NCBI GenBank assembly: GCA_050251195.1
Contig: JBFWNG010000007.1
Coordinates: 1 to 64,000 of the forward strand
Reading direction: 5' to 3'
From: JBFWNG01 sp050251195
GTDB lineage: Bacteria; Bdellovibrionota_B; Oligoflexia; Oligoflexales; Oligoflexaceae
DNA: 64,000 nt
In this document: positions 24,368 through 32,252 of the stretch, piece after piece
Numbering within the stretch: the stretch's first letter is position 1
Layout: every line of letters starts with the position of its first letter
The notes under the pieces: model-generated
Database searches by the model: none
What the model was told of the DNA's origin: nothing
What the model saw: the letters and a program-made list of their open reading frames with translations, nothing else
Translations under genes and position numbers: made by a program

Positions 24368-25090
24368 CTAATTTCTTCTAAAAATAACGTTGGGGAGAAG
24401 CTCTTTCGGGCGGGTAACGGTGGACTTTCCATCACCAGACTCAGTCAATCCAATTGTCATGTAACCATCGGCAATCGCAATAACATCATAGTCTAACTCA
24501 CCAGCGGCGGCGACGGCGTCGGTTGATGTTGTTCCAAACGCACGCCCTGTTATATCTTTGGGTTCATTAAGCACCCAATCCGTATAACCATATGCGCCAA
24601 GGTCATTGTACGAGTCAAGCTGAGCCTGGTTATGTTGGATCAATTGGGCCGAAAGATAGACGTAATCAATTTCGAAACCTGTGGGAACATTGAGGTAATC
24701 AGCAAACTTTCCGAGAGAGTAGCTTGAGGTGTAAATAGTTGTAAAGATCCCTTCTTGACACCTAGGGTCGTAAAATTTGTCAAAACTCACAATTGCCTTG
24801 TTATCTTTAAATTGAATCGTTCTATATTCATAAACAATGGCGGCGTTCGATTCCTGCAAAATACAGTCGGTTGCCCATTTGTCGCCGCCAAGCAATGCGT
24901 TAAATTCATCGGCGGTAATATTCTCTGGTTCCTCAGTCGAACCTGGGGGGCTCGAACCATTGCTGGCAACCGTGTTTGAGGACGCATGGTTACCTCGGTC
25001 GTCTCCCGATTTCTTGTCGCAACCAGAAAGAACCAAAGGTACAATACAAGATAGGCAAAATCTAAATGCTGTCCTACGACAGGGGTCCAT
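24368..25090 (-). CDS. Lipoprotein, paralogous family member A
   Basis: 240 residues. The type II signal ends LVLSGC (Cys24), with Asp at +2. After a Ser/Asn-rich tether comes the family domain of about 180 residues: ITADEFNALLGGDKW, a Cys pair (TDC and PRC), the core SYSLGKFADYLNVPTGFEIDYV, YGYTDWVLNEPKDITGR and DVIAIADGYMTIG, ending in TRPKELLPNVIF. Three relatives lie at 25670, 26469 and 30324 in opposite orientation. GGAGGAG precedes the ATG at 25090. A CCGATAAG/GGACC element like that of two relatives stands upstream (25122-25149). Function unknown. The conserved Cys pair suggests one disulfide. Confidence 0.8.
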   Translation of the reverse strand: MDPCRRTAFRFCLSCIVPLVLSGCDKKSGDDRGNHASSNTVASNGSSPPGSTEEPENITADEFNALLGGDKWATDCILQESNAAIVYEYRTIQFKDNKAIVSFDKFYDPRCQEGIFTTIYTSSYSLGKFADYLNVPTGFEIDYVYLSAQLIQHNQAQLDSYNDLGAYGYTDWVLNEPKDITGRAFGTTSTDAVAAAGELDYDVIAIADGYMTIGLTESGDGKSTVTRPKELLPNVIFRRN

Positions 25091-25121
25091 TGGCTCTCCT
25101 CCGACACGCACGTCCTCTAAG

Positions 25122-25149
25122 CTTATCGGAATACCCTGGTCCGAAATGA
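25122..25149 (-). promoter_or_regulatory. Sigma-28-like promoter element (copy A)
   Basis: On the minus strand TCATTTC, GGACC and CCGATAAG occur in the same order and spacing as in the elements at 25595-25622 and 30248-30275. The match to FliA consensus is weaker than for those two. Confidence 0.4.
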
Positions 25150-25204
25150 AGAAGCCAAAAATGCTTATTTAATACCGACACTTCGCCAGCTTTTTGCTCC
25201 CAAA

Positions 25205-25272
25205 CGCCAATCGCCAACAAAAGACTGAATCCAACATTTATGAATGCACTTATTCGTTAGAAAAATTCGCGG
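25205..25272 (+). pseudogene. 68-bp relict of a fifth lipoprotein paralog
   Basis: Aligns without gaps to 30662-30729, inside the lipoprotein gene at 30324. I count about 60 of 68 identical bases. The readable peptide keeps QQKTESNIYECTYSLEKFA against QQKTESNIWEYTYSLGKFA. Flanking sequence shows no further similarity. Confidence 0.8.
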
Positions 25273-25357
25273 TGCAACCTCTGGGAACCTGTTAGGCGCC
25301 AAACGTCGAAAATTCGCCAATTAACGTCCAAAATGTTCAGAAATTTTGCACACAAAG

Positions 25358-25515
25358 TTTTGATTCAGATAGTTTCGCTACCAGTTCAAGATTACCGTGA
25401 GATATTTGAGCTCATGCAAAAAACTCTTACGTCCGGGATTTTTTCGCGAAGGATGCCTCAGAAGCCACGAGATCCAGTCATCCACCGTTTTGGCGTTGAA
25501 CTGTGACATGGAAAC
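25358..25515 (-). pseudogene. Relict of a tyrosine integrase related to the left-end integrase
   Basis: About 150 bases match the integrase at 65-1156 (its positions about 662-818). On the minus strand the peptide reads FNAKTVDDWISWLLRHPSRK and on through NPGRKSFLHELKYLTVILNW, nearly identical to the left-end protein at residues about 117-160, then a TAG stop where that protein has Tyr157. Only about 50 codons of the core-binding domain remain. Confidence 0.85.
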
Positions 25516-25594
25516 AGAACCGCTTGGTAGCTTCAACCGTTACTCGACTATGTATATCTTAAATCGACGTATTTTCTGACTATTATTGCTTTTG

Positions 25595-25622
25595 TCAAGT
25601 TAGGGACCTCGAATGCCGATAA
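25595..25622 (+). promoter_or_regulatory. Sigma-28 (FliA)-like promoter (copy B)
   Basis: TCAAGTTA (25595-25602), 12 bases, GCCGATAA (25615-25622). The enterobacterial FliA consensus is TAAAGTTT-N11-GCCGATAA, so the -10 box is a full match and the -35 box agrees at six of eight positions with one extra spacer base. It is followed by the lipoprotein ATG at 25670. The same block precedes the gene at 30324. Confidence 0.55.
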
Positions 25623-25669
25623 GATTTGACAGCAAATTGTAACATTTGGTTTCGCCTAGGGGAATAACG

Positions 25670-26407
25670 ATGAAAACCAAAATCTTACCGCTTGTTAAAG
25701 CTTTATCAGTTGTGTTGGCATTTCTGCCCTTTGCGTGTGGTAAGGGCCCGAATGATCGAGCTAAGTCAGGCACACAAAAAGCCAGCAGTGGTAGCTCAAA
25801 ATCTACAAGCGAAAACGCGAGTTCCTCACCGGCGACCTCGACTGATGAGGACAAGATCTCTTTGGATGAGTTCAATGCGTTAATAAGCGGGGGTGTTTGG
25901 GAGACAACAAACTGTTTGGTAAAAAACGCTGCCGAATCCATTTGGCAGATTAGGACTTATGAATTTAAGGACAACAAGAAATATTGGGGTAGTTATAGGT
26001 ATTCTGATGCCAATTGCCGGACAAAAGTCAGTACGACAATTTGGGAGGAAAGTTACTCGTTGGGAAAGTTTGCTGAATATCTCAACGTACCTAAAGCTTT
26101 TGAAATTGATACGGTCCTTATCTCGGTGAAGGAAATTATACACGACCAGGCCCTACTGGATACATATAATACGCAGTCGTTGTATGGTTATTCGGACTGG
26201 ACTCTGGAGCAACCAAAAGATGTCACGGGCAGCAGATATTTGCCCACATCAACGGAGGCTTTCCCTGCAGCAGGGGTACTGAAATACCAAATTATGGCGA
26301 TAGTCGATGGATACTTGACCAACGGGGCCACCGAATCCGGGGACGCAACATCCCCCGTTACGAGACCCAAAGCACTTCTTACGAACGTTGTTTACAGAAA
26401 AAAATAG
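25670..26407 (+). CDS. Lipoprotein, paralogous family member B
   Basis: 245 residues starting MKTKILPLVKALSVVLAFLPFAC, with lipidated Cys23 and a Ser/Thr-rich tether. The family domain starts KISLDEFNALISGGVWE and carries the Cys pair (TTNC, DANC), EFKDNKKYW, YSLGKFAEYLNVPKAFEIDTVLIS and VMAIVDG-like strands to the end. AGGGGA precedes the ATG at 25670, with a sigma-28-like promoter 48 bases further up. The relative at 26469 follows after 61 bases, so the two probably form one transcript. The leader and signal region are nearly the same as in the gene at 30324, indicating duplication of promoter and gene together. Confidence 0.82.
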   Translation: MKTKILPLVKALSVVLAFLPFACGKGPNDRAKSGTQKASSGSSKSTSENASSSPATSTDEDKISLDEFNALISGGVWETTNCLVKNAAESIWQIRTYEFKDNKKYWGSYRYSDANCRTKVSTTIWEESYSLGKFAEYLNVPKAFEIDTVLISVKEIIHDQALLDTYNTQSLYGYSDWTLEQPKDVTGSRYLPTSTEAFPAAGVLKYQIMAIVDGYLTNGATESGDATSPVTRPKALLTNVVYRKK

Positions 26408-26468
26408 ATTCACAAACGAAAAACTGAGTTTTGAAACCCAAAGTAGCCTAATGCGGTTTGAGGATAAG

Positions 26469-27191
26469 ATGAGCAAAAGATCCATATCGAGGTATAGTCT
26501 GCTCGCAATAACATTCGCTGTGCATAGTATTTTTGGTTGCAGCCAAAACGAGCATAAGCCGTCTAATTCAGGCGTAGAGATCAACACCGACGACAGCTCT
26601 GTCTCAGAAACAGAAGAAATAAGTTCTCATGACAAAATATCGTTGGATGAATTCAAAGCATTAATTGGCCGTGGTACTTGGGAGTCAAAAAAATGCTTCC
26701 TTTATGATGGTGAAAAAGGTCTCTACCAACGGAGAATTTACGAATTTAAAGATAACAAAAAATATTGGACGGGCACCTTGTTCTCCGACCCCAATTGCCA
26801 GACGACGATAATTCGCAGTCATATTTGGGAAGAAACTTATGCGTTGGGTAGATTTGCGGACTACCTTAACGTTCCCAAAGCTTTTGAAATTGATACGGTT
26901 TTAATTTCGATAAAAATGGTGCTTCACACTCAAGAGCAAGTCGACGAATTCAATGCTCAATCTTCCTTTGGCTATTCGGACTGGGTTTTAGGTCAGCCTA
27001 AGGATATTTCTGGACGAAAAATGTTACCTTCAACACCCGCGGGTGTTTCAGCGGCGGGAACGATAGGTTTCGACGTCATTGCTATCGTAGACGGTTACAT
27101 GACATTTGGAAACTGGAAATCTGGAGACGGATCCTCAGCGGTGACCCGCCCTAAAGAACTTTTGACGGATGTGGTCTACACCGAAAAATAG
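26469..27191 (+). CDS. Lipoprotein, paralogous family member C
   Basis: 240 residues. The signal is MSKRSISRYSLLAITFAVHSIFGC. The frame extends to 26388, but GAGGA before 26469 and the signal peptide fix the start. The family domain has KISLDEFKALIGRGTWE, the Cys pair (KKC, PNC), YEFKDNKKYW, YALGRFADYLNVPKAFEIDTVLIS and DVIAIVDGYMTFG. It is closest to member B and immediately downstream of it, as expected from tandem duplication. It lacks its own sigma-28-like promoter. Function unknown. Confidence 0.8.
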   Translation: MSKRSISRYSLLAITFAVHSIFGCSQNEHKPSNSGVEINTDDSSVSETEEISSHDKISLDEFKALIGRGTWESKKCFLYDGEKGLYQRRIYEFKDNKKYWTGTLFSDPNCQTTIIRSHIWEETYALGRFADYLNVPKAFEIDTVLISIKMVLHTQEQVDEFNAQSSFGYSDWVLGQPKDISGRKMLPSTPAGVSAAGTIGFDVIAIVDGYMTFGNWKSGDGSSAVTRPKELLTDVVYTEK

Positions 27192-27683
27192 TCGAACAAA
27201 CTCATGACATCCGACGTATCATGACCTTGTATGCGTGAACATCGGCGTGCCTGGTTTCCGACGGCAAGCGGGAAATAGTGGCGGCCGTCCTTTCGCTTAT
27301 AGGGATGTTTCCCTTGGACAAAAAGGAAGAGCGATAGACCCACAGCTTACAGAAAGATAGACCTGCCGAAGCACGAGCCTTGACGTCCCATAAAGCCTAG
27401 GTGATAGAATAATTGAAGACATTCAAACATGCTTTAAGCCGAAGACACCTCGGGCCTCTAAGGCGAACCGAATGGCACAGAGATCCAGCAGACTCGTCCG
27501 AAGTAGAAACCTTCTGACATCCTCCAATAACTGCCATTCTGGGGTGGACCCTTGGGTAAAAAGACTGGTAAAATTAAGTACTGGGAAGAGAGTAATTTTT
27601 TTAAAATTGTTTCCACGGTCGCGGTTGCAGGCGGCCTCCTCATGTGAACTAGATTCAATTTTTTATTAGGTATTGGAGAAACC
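27192..27683. other. Intergenic region, no recognised gene
   Basis: About 490 bases. Short open frames here lack ribosome sites. One ends in a hydrophobic stretch (FFKIVSTVAVAGGLLM, about 27600-27650) and could be the tail of a lost gene. Confidence 0.4.
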
Positions 27684-28148
27684 ATGAAAAAACTACTAAC
27701 CGTATTAGGTTTGCTAACGCTAATGGCATTTAGCTCTTGCAAAGAGCGTAACAGTCATATTGCAAACGCACAGGGAACTAGCGAAGTGAGCGCAGTTTTT
27801 CATGGAGAACATTATAATTGCACTCTCAGTAGCTCAGAGTCTAACGAAGTGAGCGTTACCGTAGACGGATCGGTATACAAATGTACAGACACTGACCAAA
27901 GCGATTCATCCCAAGGACAGACCATTAAGGTCTATTATTTTGAAGGTAGCGGTTGCAAAAACGTCTTAGGCTACACACAATATAAGCAAGGGGGTGACAA
28001 GATGTATGCATGCACATGGGGCACCGATATCAATACTGAGGGGCCGGTTAAGGGTGTATCGAATAAGATAAATCCTACTGCTGACGAGTGCATTGGAGTG
28101 GATGACAAGTTCTTGAACGTCTGCGTGCATTGGGTCGGTGGAATATGA
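27684..28148 (+). CDS. Small lipoprotein of unknown function
   Basis: 154 residues with signal MKKLLTVLGLLTLMAFSSC (Cys19). The mature domain has several cysteines (YNCTLSS, YKCTDTD, SGCKNV, YACTWG, DECIGV, NVCVHW), suggesting a small disulfide-rich beta fold. TTGGAG stands before the ATG. It is monocistronic. No family recognised. Confidence 0.7.
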   Translation: MKKLLTVLGLLTLMAFSSCKERNSHIANAQGTSEVSAVFHGEHYNCTLSSSESNEVSVTVDGSVYKCTDTDQSDSSQGQTIKVYYFEGSGCKNVLGYTQYKQGGDKMYACTWGTDINTEGPVKGVSNKINPTADECIGVDDKFLNVCVHWVGGI

Positions 28149-28226
28149 GTTTGATCGCCATAGTCGTCCCATGGGTCGAAAAGATTTTCCCACGAGAATG
28201 ACGCAGAAGAGATAAGTGGACGCTTC

Positions 28227-28589
28227 TTAAGGCACAATGGTGGTAGAGCCGCCCACGATTTTCCATTTCCCACTTTCTTTTTTCCAAACTCTAAAAAAAC
28301 GAAGGGTGAACGAATCCGCCTGAGTTTCATAAGTATTGAGACTATGAACCATGGCTGTGTCGGGGTACGACGCGATATCCATTTCTTTAACATGAACTTT
28401 TTTAAAAGGGATTCTTTGCGGACCGTGCGCATTGAGTATAAAATCTTTGTCGTAGAGTTCACCCTTAGGTCCCACGATTTTCGCGTTGGGAGCGAGCAAC
28501 TCCTCAAGAATATGCCGGGTGTCTCTTTCCATACTGGCATCGGCTTCCGTCAGCTTTTTTTCCAGCTGCAAAATTTCTGTTTTTGACAT
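28227..28589 (-). CDS. NTF2-like protein (SnoaL/DUF4440 type)
   Basis: 120 residues in the size and layout of the NTF2-like superfamily: an N-terminal helix pair (ILQLEKKLTEADASMERDTRHILEELLAPNAKIVGPKGELYDKDFILN), then curved-sheet strands (IASYPDTAMVHSLNTYET, SFTLRFFRVWKKESGKWKIVGGSTTIV). The closing pattern RVW-x-GKWKIV-G is typical of DUF4440/SnoaL_3. It is cytoplasmic, with no signal peptide. Members bind small hydrophobic ligands or act as enzymes; which one applies here is unknown. GGAGGG precedes the ATG. Confidence 0.7.
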   Translation of the reverse strand: MSKTEILQLEKKLTEADASMERDTRHILEELLAPNAKIVGPKGELYDKDFILNAHGPQRIPFKKVHVKEMDIASYPDTAMVHSLNTYETQADSFTLRFFRVWKKESGKWKIVGGSTTIVP

Positions 28590-28685
28590 CGATTAGTTCC
28601 CTCCGATGGTGAAAGTTAGCTTCAAAGGGGTTTATTCGGGCTCAACGAACAATATGTTGCAAAGACGAACCACCGCCCATCAACA

Positions 28686-30080
28686 CTATGGGAATTCTAT
28701 TGATTTGATTTCTTCTTTGTCCGTTCGTGCAACGAATTCCCACCTGCCGTCTTTGTCAGAGTCCATTGCGAAGAAAGCCAGGCCCTGCCAATTGGTTCCG
28801 ATATCGGCTCGAACCGTCCATTGAACAACGCCAGAGTTAACCGTCGGCACCAGCATATGCAATTTCCCGTCTTTTGTGCGACAAACTATTTGGTCGTATT
28901 TGGATCCAAGAAAATCAGCGCTGACAAAGCTCGTACAGCTGGACAAATCAATAGCATTGATCTTAGTCGGAGCTTGGAAAGTAATATCTTGTTGACCACG
29001 CCGCAACGTAGAGTTCAAATGCACATCGGCGCTACCGTCGAGGTTGATAGTGAGTAAATCATCGAATCCATCGTCGTTGAAATCACCTGACACAAACTCC
29101 TCGTAGTTCCATTTATCGCCGATGAAAATACCCGGGGCATCATTCACTATAGATCGATGCTCCATGCGACCATCGGTCTTCCGAATAAAGATTGTTTCTG
29201 CCTCGCCGTTGAACCGACCTACGACCGAATGAGAATAGTCTGTATAAAAGCTAGGACTTTCGGCATCTCCGATATCAACTGGATCCGACCAAGTTTTGCC
29301 TGGCGGAGCCGGGGTATATCGTTGTGGGCCATGTTCAAAGAGTTTGACAATGCCGCCTTCAAAGTTTCTGGCTATGACAACATGCTTTACAAGCGGATCG
29401 TTCATGGCATCCGCGGCGATATAGTGGGTATAGGACCAGTTTAACTCACCCGTGGACTCCTTTTTGAAGGGGAATGTGGCTTTCTCGTCCGGTGAGTATA
29501 GGAAAAAGTCGACACTACCGTCCTGGTTCCGATCCAATAGGTCGACAAATCCATCGCCATCGAAGTCTCCCGTCATATAGTGGGATACAAGAGTGTCCCG
29601 CAGAGGTGATCCGAGAAGAAGCTTGGAACCATCGGACGTCGTAACCGGAATTTTTACGTAAGTCTTATCGATCGTCGATTCCGCCTGTCTTACTTCGCTC
29701 GCCTTGAAGAAGTATTTCGCGTGGTAGTCCGGATCGTTGGGAAGCTGCGTTACGGATATAGTTGAACCAGCCTCCAACTCATTCACATACTCCCAAGAAA
29801 CACTCTTGGTGATACTGTCAATGTTCGCTTTCTCACCAGTTCTCGCATCAGCCATTTTGCAGCCTACCTCAATCTCCGAGGTTGCCAATGCAGAGTTCAC
29901 AGTTATGTTCGAGCAAGTGAGGTATGTTCCCGCAATGTTATCAGGCGGCGTCGCAGTTTCATCGGTTGGCTCGGAGTCACTCTTGGATTTTGAATTCTCG
30001 CAGGAAATGACGATCGCACTGAATCCACAAAGAAGGATTGGCGCTCCCATTCTAAACAATATTTTAGACAACAGACCCAT
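28686..30080 (-). CDS. VCBS/FG-GAP repeat lipoprotein
   Basis: 464 residues with a type II signal ending AIVISC and a Ser/Glu-rich tether. The C-terminal half has FG-GAP/VCBS-type calcium-binding loops: GDFDGDGFVDLLDRNQDGSVDFF, GDFNDDGFDDLLTINLDGSADVHLN and ADFLGSKYDQIVCRTKDGKLHML, plus DSDKDGRWEF near the end. This suggests a seven-bladed propeller that may bind ligands or surfaces. The N-terminal region (about 60-170) is an unassigned beta domain. The start is uncertain: 30080 gives a normal signal peptide but no ribosome site is seen, and the frame opens at 30140. Confidence 0.75.
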   Translation of the reverse strand: MGLLSKILFRMGAPILLCGFSAIVISCENSKSKSDSEPTDETATPPDNIAGTYLTCSNITVNSALATSEIEVGCKMADARTGEKANIDSITKSVSWEYVNELEAGSTISVTQLPNDPDYHAKYFFKASEVRQAESTIDKTYVKIPVTTSDGSKLLLGSPLRDTLVSHYMTGDFDGDGFVDLLDRNQDGSVDFFLYSPDEKATFPFKKESTGELNWSYTHYIAADAMNDPLVKHVVIARNFEGGIVKLFEHGPQRYTPAPPGKTWSDPVDIGDAESPSFYTDYSHSVVGRFNGEAETIFIRKTDGRMEHRSIVNDAPGIFIGDKWNYEEFVSGDFNDDGFDDLLTINLDGSADVHLNSTLRRGQQDITFQAPTKINAIDLSSCTSFVSADFLGSKYDQIVCRTKDGKLHMLVPTVNSGVVQWTVRADIGTNWQGLAFFAMDSDKDGRWEFVARTDKEEIKSIEFP

Positions 30081-30247
30081 ATGAACTACATATCGGCTAA
30101 ATCCCAGAAATTCTAAAAGATTTTGTTCTCTCTTTTCCATTTGCGATTCAATGGGACAGAATCGCTTGATTGCTTCACACTTTATCGCGACTCGATTCGA
30201 CTAAACATACCTTAAATATAAGTATTTTCTGACTATTTTTGCTTTTA

Positions 30248-30275
30248 TCAAGTTGGGGACCTCGAATGCCGATAA
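30248..30275 (+). promoter_or_regulatory. Sigma-28 (FliA)-like promoter (copy D)
   Basis: TCAAGTTG, 12 bases, GCCGATAA, in a block of about 60 bases almost identical to 25562-25624, including GTATTTTCTGACTATT further upstream. The lipoprotein ATG follows at 30324. Confidence 0.55.
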
Positions 30276-30323
30276 GATCTAATCGCACACTATATACATT
30301 TGATGTCGCCTAGAGGAATTAAG

Positions 30324-31064
30324 ATGAAAATCAAAATCTTATCGATTATTAAGCCTCTATTAGTTGTGTTAGTTGGCCTGGTGTTGGTTAGCTGCAGCAA
30401 GGAATCGAAAGGTGAAGATAGACGTTATTCCAGAGGCTCCGCCACAGTTGCCGCCAATCAAACTCCAACGGTCGAGGAACAGCCGAATGAGCAGCCTAGG
30501 GTTGACCAGGACAAGATATCGTTAGAGGAATTTAACTTGTTGATCGGCAACGGCATTTGGGAAATGACGCTGTGCCCTCCCCTGGCTGAAGGAGGCTCCA
30601 TATTCTTAACCAATGAATTTAAAGACAATAAGCACTACTTCAGTAGTTTTGATTATTCAGACGACAATTGCCAACAAAAGACAGAATCCAACATTTGGGA
30701 ATACACTTATTCGTTGGGAAAATTCGCGGATTATCTCAATGTGCCGAAGGCATTTGAAATCGACTTTGTTCTCCTTTCTGCGAAAAGAATCCTTCATACT
30801 CAAGAGCTAGTTGATGAGTACAATGCTCAATCCATGTATGGGTATACAGATTGGGCAATAAACCAGCCGAAGGATGTCACCGGTCGCAAGTCTTTGCCAA
30901 CATCAACGTCTAGCGTTGAAGCGGCAGGAACCTTGAGCTTCGACGTTATTGCTATAGTAGACGGTTACCTAACCACTGGGAATACAGACACCAGTGGGGT
31001 CGGAACTTCTCCCGTGAATCGACCCAAAAGTCTGTTCAATGCATTGGTGTACACTAAAAAATAG
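30324..31064 (+). CDS. Lipoprotein, paralogous family member D
   Basis: 246 residues starting MKIKILSIIKPLLVVLVGLVLVSC (Cys24). The family domain has KISLEEFNLLIGNGIWEM, the Cys pair (TLC, DNC), NEFKDNKHYF, YSLGKFADYLNVPKAFEIDFVLLS, YGYTDWAINQPKDVTGR and DVIAIVDGYLTTG. AGAGGA precedes the ATG. Promoter block and first 50 coding bases match member B at 25670, so this copy arose by duplication of the whole unit. The intervening genes at 27684-30080 are unrelated. It is the intact relative of the 68-bp relict at 25205. Confidence 0.82.
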   Translation: MKIKILSIIKPLLVVLVGLVLVSCSKESKGEDRRYSRGSATVAANQTPTVEEQPNEQPRVDQDKISLEEFNLLIGNGIWEMTLCPPLAEGGSIFLTNEFKDNKHYFSSFDYSDDNCQQKTESNIWEYTYSLGKFADYLNVPKAFEIDFVLLSAKRILHTQELVDEYNAQSMYGYTDWAINQPKDVTGRKSLPTSTSSVEAAGTLSFDVIAIVDGYLTTGNTDTSGVGTSPVNRPKSLFNALVYTKK

Positions 31065-31195
31065 TTATGAGCGGAGCCACCAACACCACGCGATGTTCGT
31101 GCGTCAGGTAAAGCGCCGCTTCCGCCGCGCTTAATTGGGATGGTCGCTAAAAGCGTTTACACGGTGCAACGCTGCCTGATGGTGTTACGAAATTG

Positions 31196-32113
31196 CTAAA
31201 TCCTGCTGGTCTGAAACAACTGCAGGTTGAGTTGAAAAACCTGGCTTTCGTCACCCACGGACCCATCCAATTCTTGACCAAACTTCTGATAAAAACGTTC
31301 CAAGAAACTGTCAACGTAACGTTTCATTTCCTTAAGCTGTCCTGGATCACCAAGGAATGTGAGAGCTTGGAGTTCGCGTTCGGAAAACGGGTCCTGCAGA
31401 GCCTGCTGGGAGCGAGCTAACATGTTGTTGTGAAAGTCATGAAGGAATAGGTTCTCCTCGCTCTTGGTTCCCCAGAGCAGAACGCGTTGCTTGGATTTCC
31501 AGCGACCTTTGTCATCTTGCTCGATAATACCGGCTTGCTCATAGGCCTTCAAAGTTTTTTGCAGATCGCGCTCCGTTGGCCCCAAATGCATCGCGGCTGC
31601 AATGTTTTTGGCGTCTCCCGAAACTCGCGGATGTTGAAGAAGTTTTCTGACCGTGGAAACGTACCACTGGCTCAAGGCTATGTCTTGACGTTTCATTTCC
31701 TTGTGAACGGGAAGATGTTCGCCTATCGCATTGAGTTCTCGCAGCAAGGTCAACCGCTCCCGAGGGTCATTGGTCACTTCATACTCGCGTAAACTTCTCA
31801 AATAAGCGGCGCCCCTGGGTGTAATGATGGACCCAGCGGACCAACGGGTTATGAACTTGTCCGAGAGGGGTCTTTTCTTGCTCAGGACATCGGACAAATG
31901 ACCAAAACTGATCTTACACTTATTGGCTGCAGTTCGGATTCCCATGGAGGTGGTCAAATATCCGGAAAACGCGTCCAAGAACTCGCTGAGAGAAAGAAAG
32001 ACACACGGGTCGAACGTCGTGTCTCCCCGATCTTTGACTATGTTCGCTTTTAAAGTCACTTTTTTGTTCGCAAATTGTTCATTTAGCTTTCCAAAAGTGA
32101 CAAAAAAATACAT
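31196..32113 (-). CDS. TIGR02147-family regulator (copy 1)
   Basis: Member of the TIGR02147/DUF4423 family, proteins with helix-turn-helix features whose targets are mostly unknown. Recognisable parts: FLSLSEFLDAFSGYL, then SFGHLSDVLSKKRPLSDKF (HTH-like), LSQWYVSTVRKLLQHP with AAAMHLGPTERDLQKTLKAYEQAGIIEQDDKGRW (winged-helix pair), and FHNNMLARSQQAL. The frame opens at 32254, but the family starts shortly before FLSLSEF. The ATG at 32113 is a compromise without a ribosome site, and a non-standard start nearer 32030, after GGGGAGA, is possible. It is divergent from the exported protein at 32253. TGTTCGC repeats lie between. Confidence 0.75.
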   Translation of the reverse strand: MYFFVTFGKLNEQFANKKVTLKANIVKDRGDTTFDPCVFLSLSEFLDAFSGYLTTSMGIRTAANKCKISFGHLSDVLSKKRPLSDKFITRWSAGSIITPRGAAYLRSLREYEVTNDPRERLTLLRELNAIGEHLPVHKEMKRQDIALSQWYVSTVRKLLQHPRVSGDAKNIAAAMHLGPTERDLQKTLKAYEQAGIIEQDDKGRWKSKQRVLLWGTKSEENLFLHDFHNNMLARSQQALQDPFSERELQALTFLGDPGQLKEMKRYVDSFLERFYQKFGQELDGSVGDESQVFQLNLQLFQTSRI

Positions 32114-32200
32114 AAGACATGTGGTTTCCGCAACAATTATTGTTCGCAAAAATTGGCGATATGGAAATTGTTTTTGAAATAGCGATTTCGTCGCGAACAG
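32041..32200. repeat. TTGTTCGCAAA repeats between divergent genes
   Basis: TTGTTCGCAAA at 32064-32074 and 32140-32150, plus TGTTCGC at 32041-32047 and its complement at 32192-32200. The four copies in 160 bases sit where a regulator controlling both divergent genes would bind. Confidence 0.45.
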
Positions 32201-32252
32201 TCTGTTAGTGTCTGGGACGTAACCAATGTCGGCATGGCCGGAGGAGAAAATC

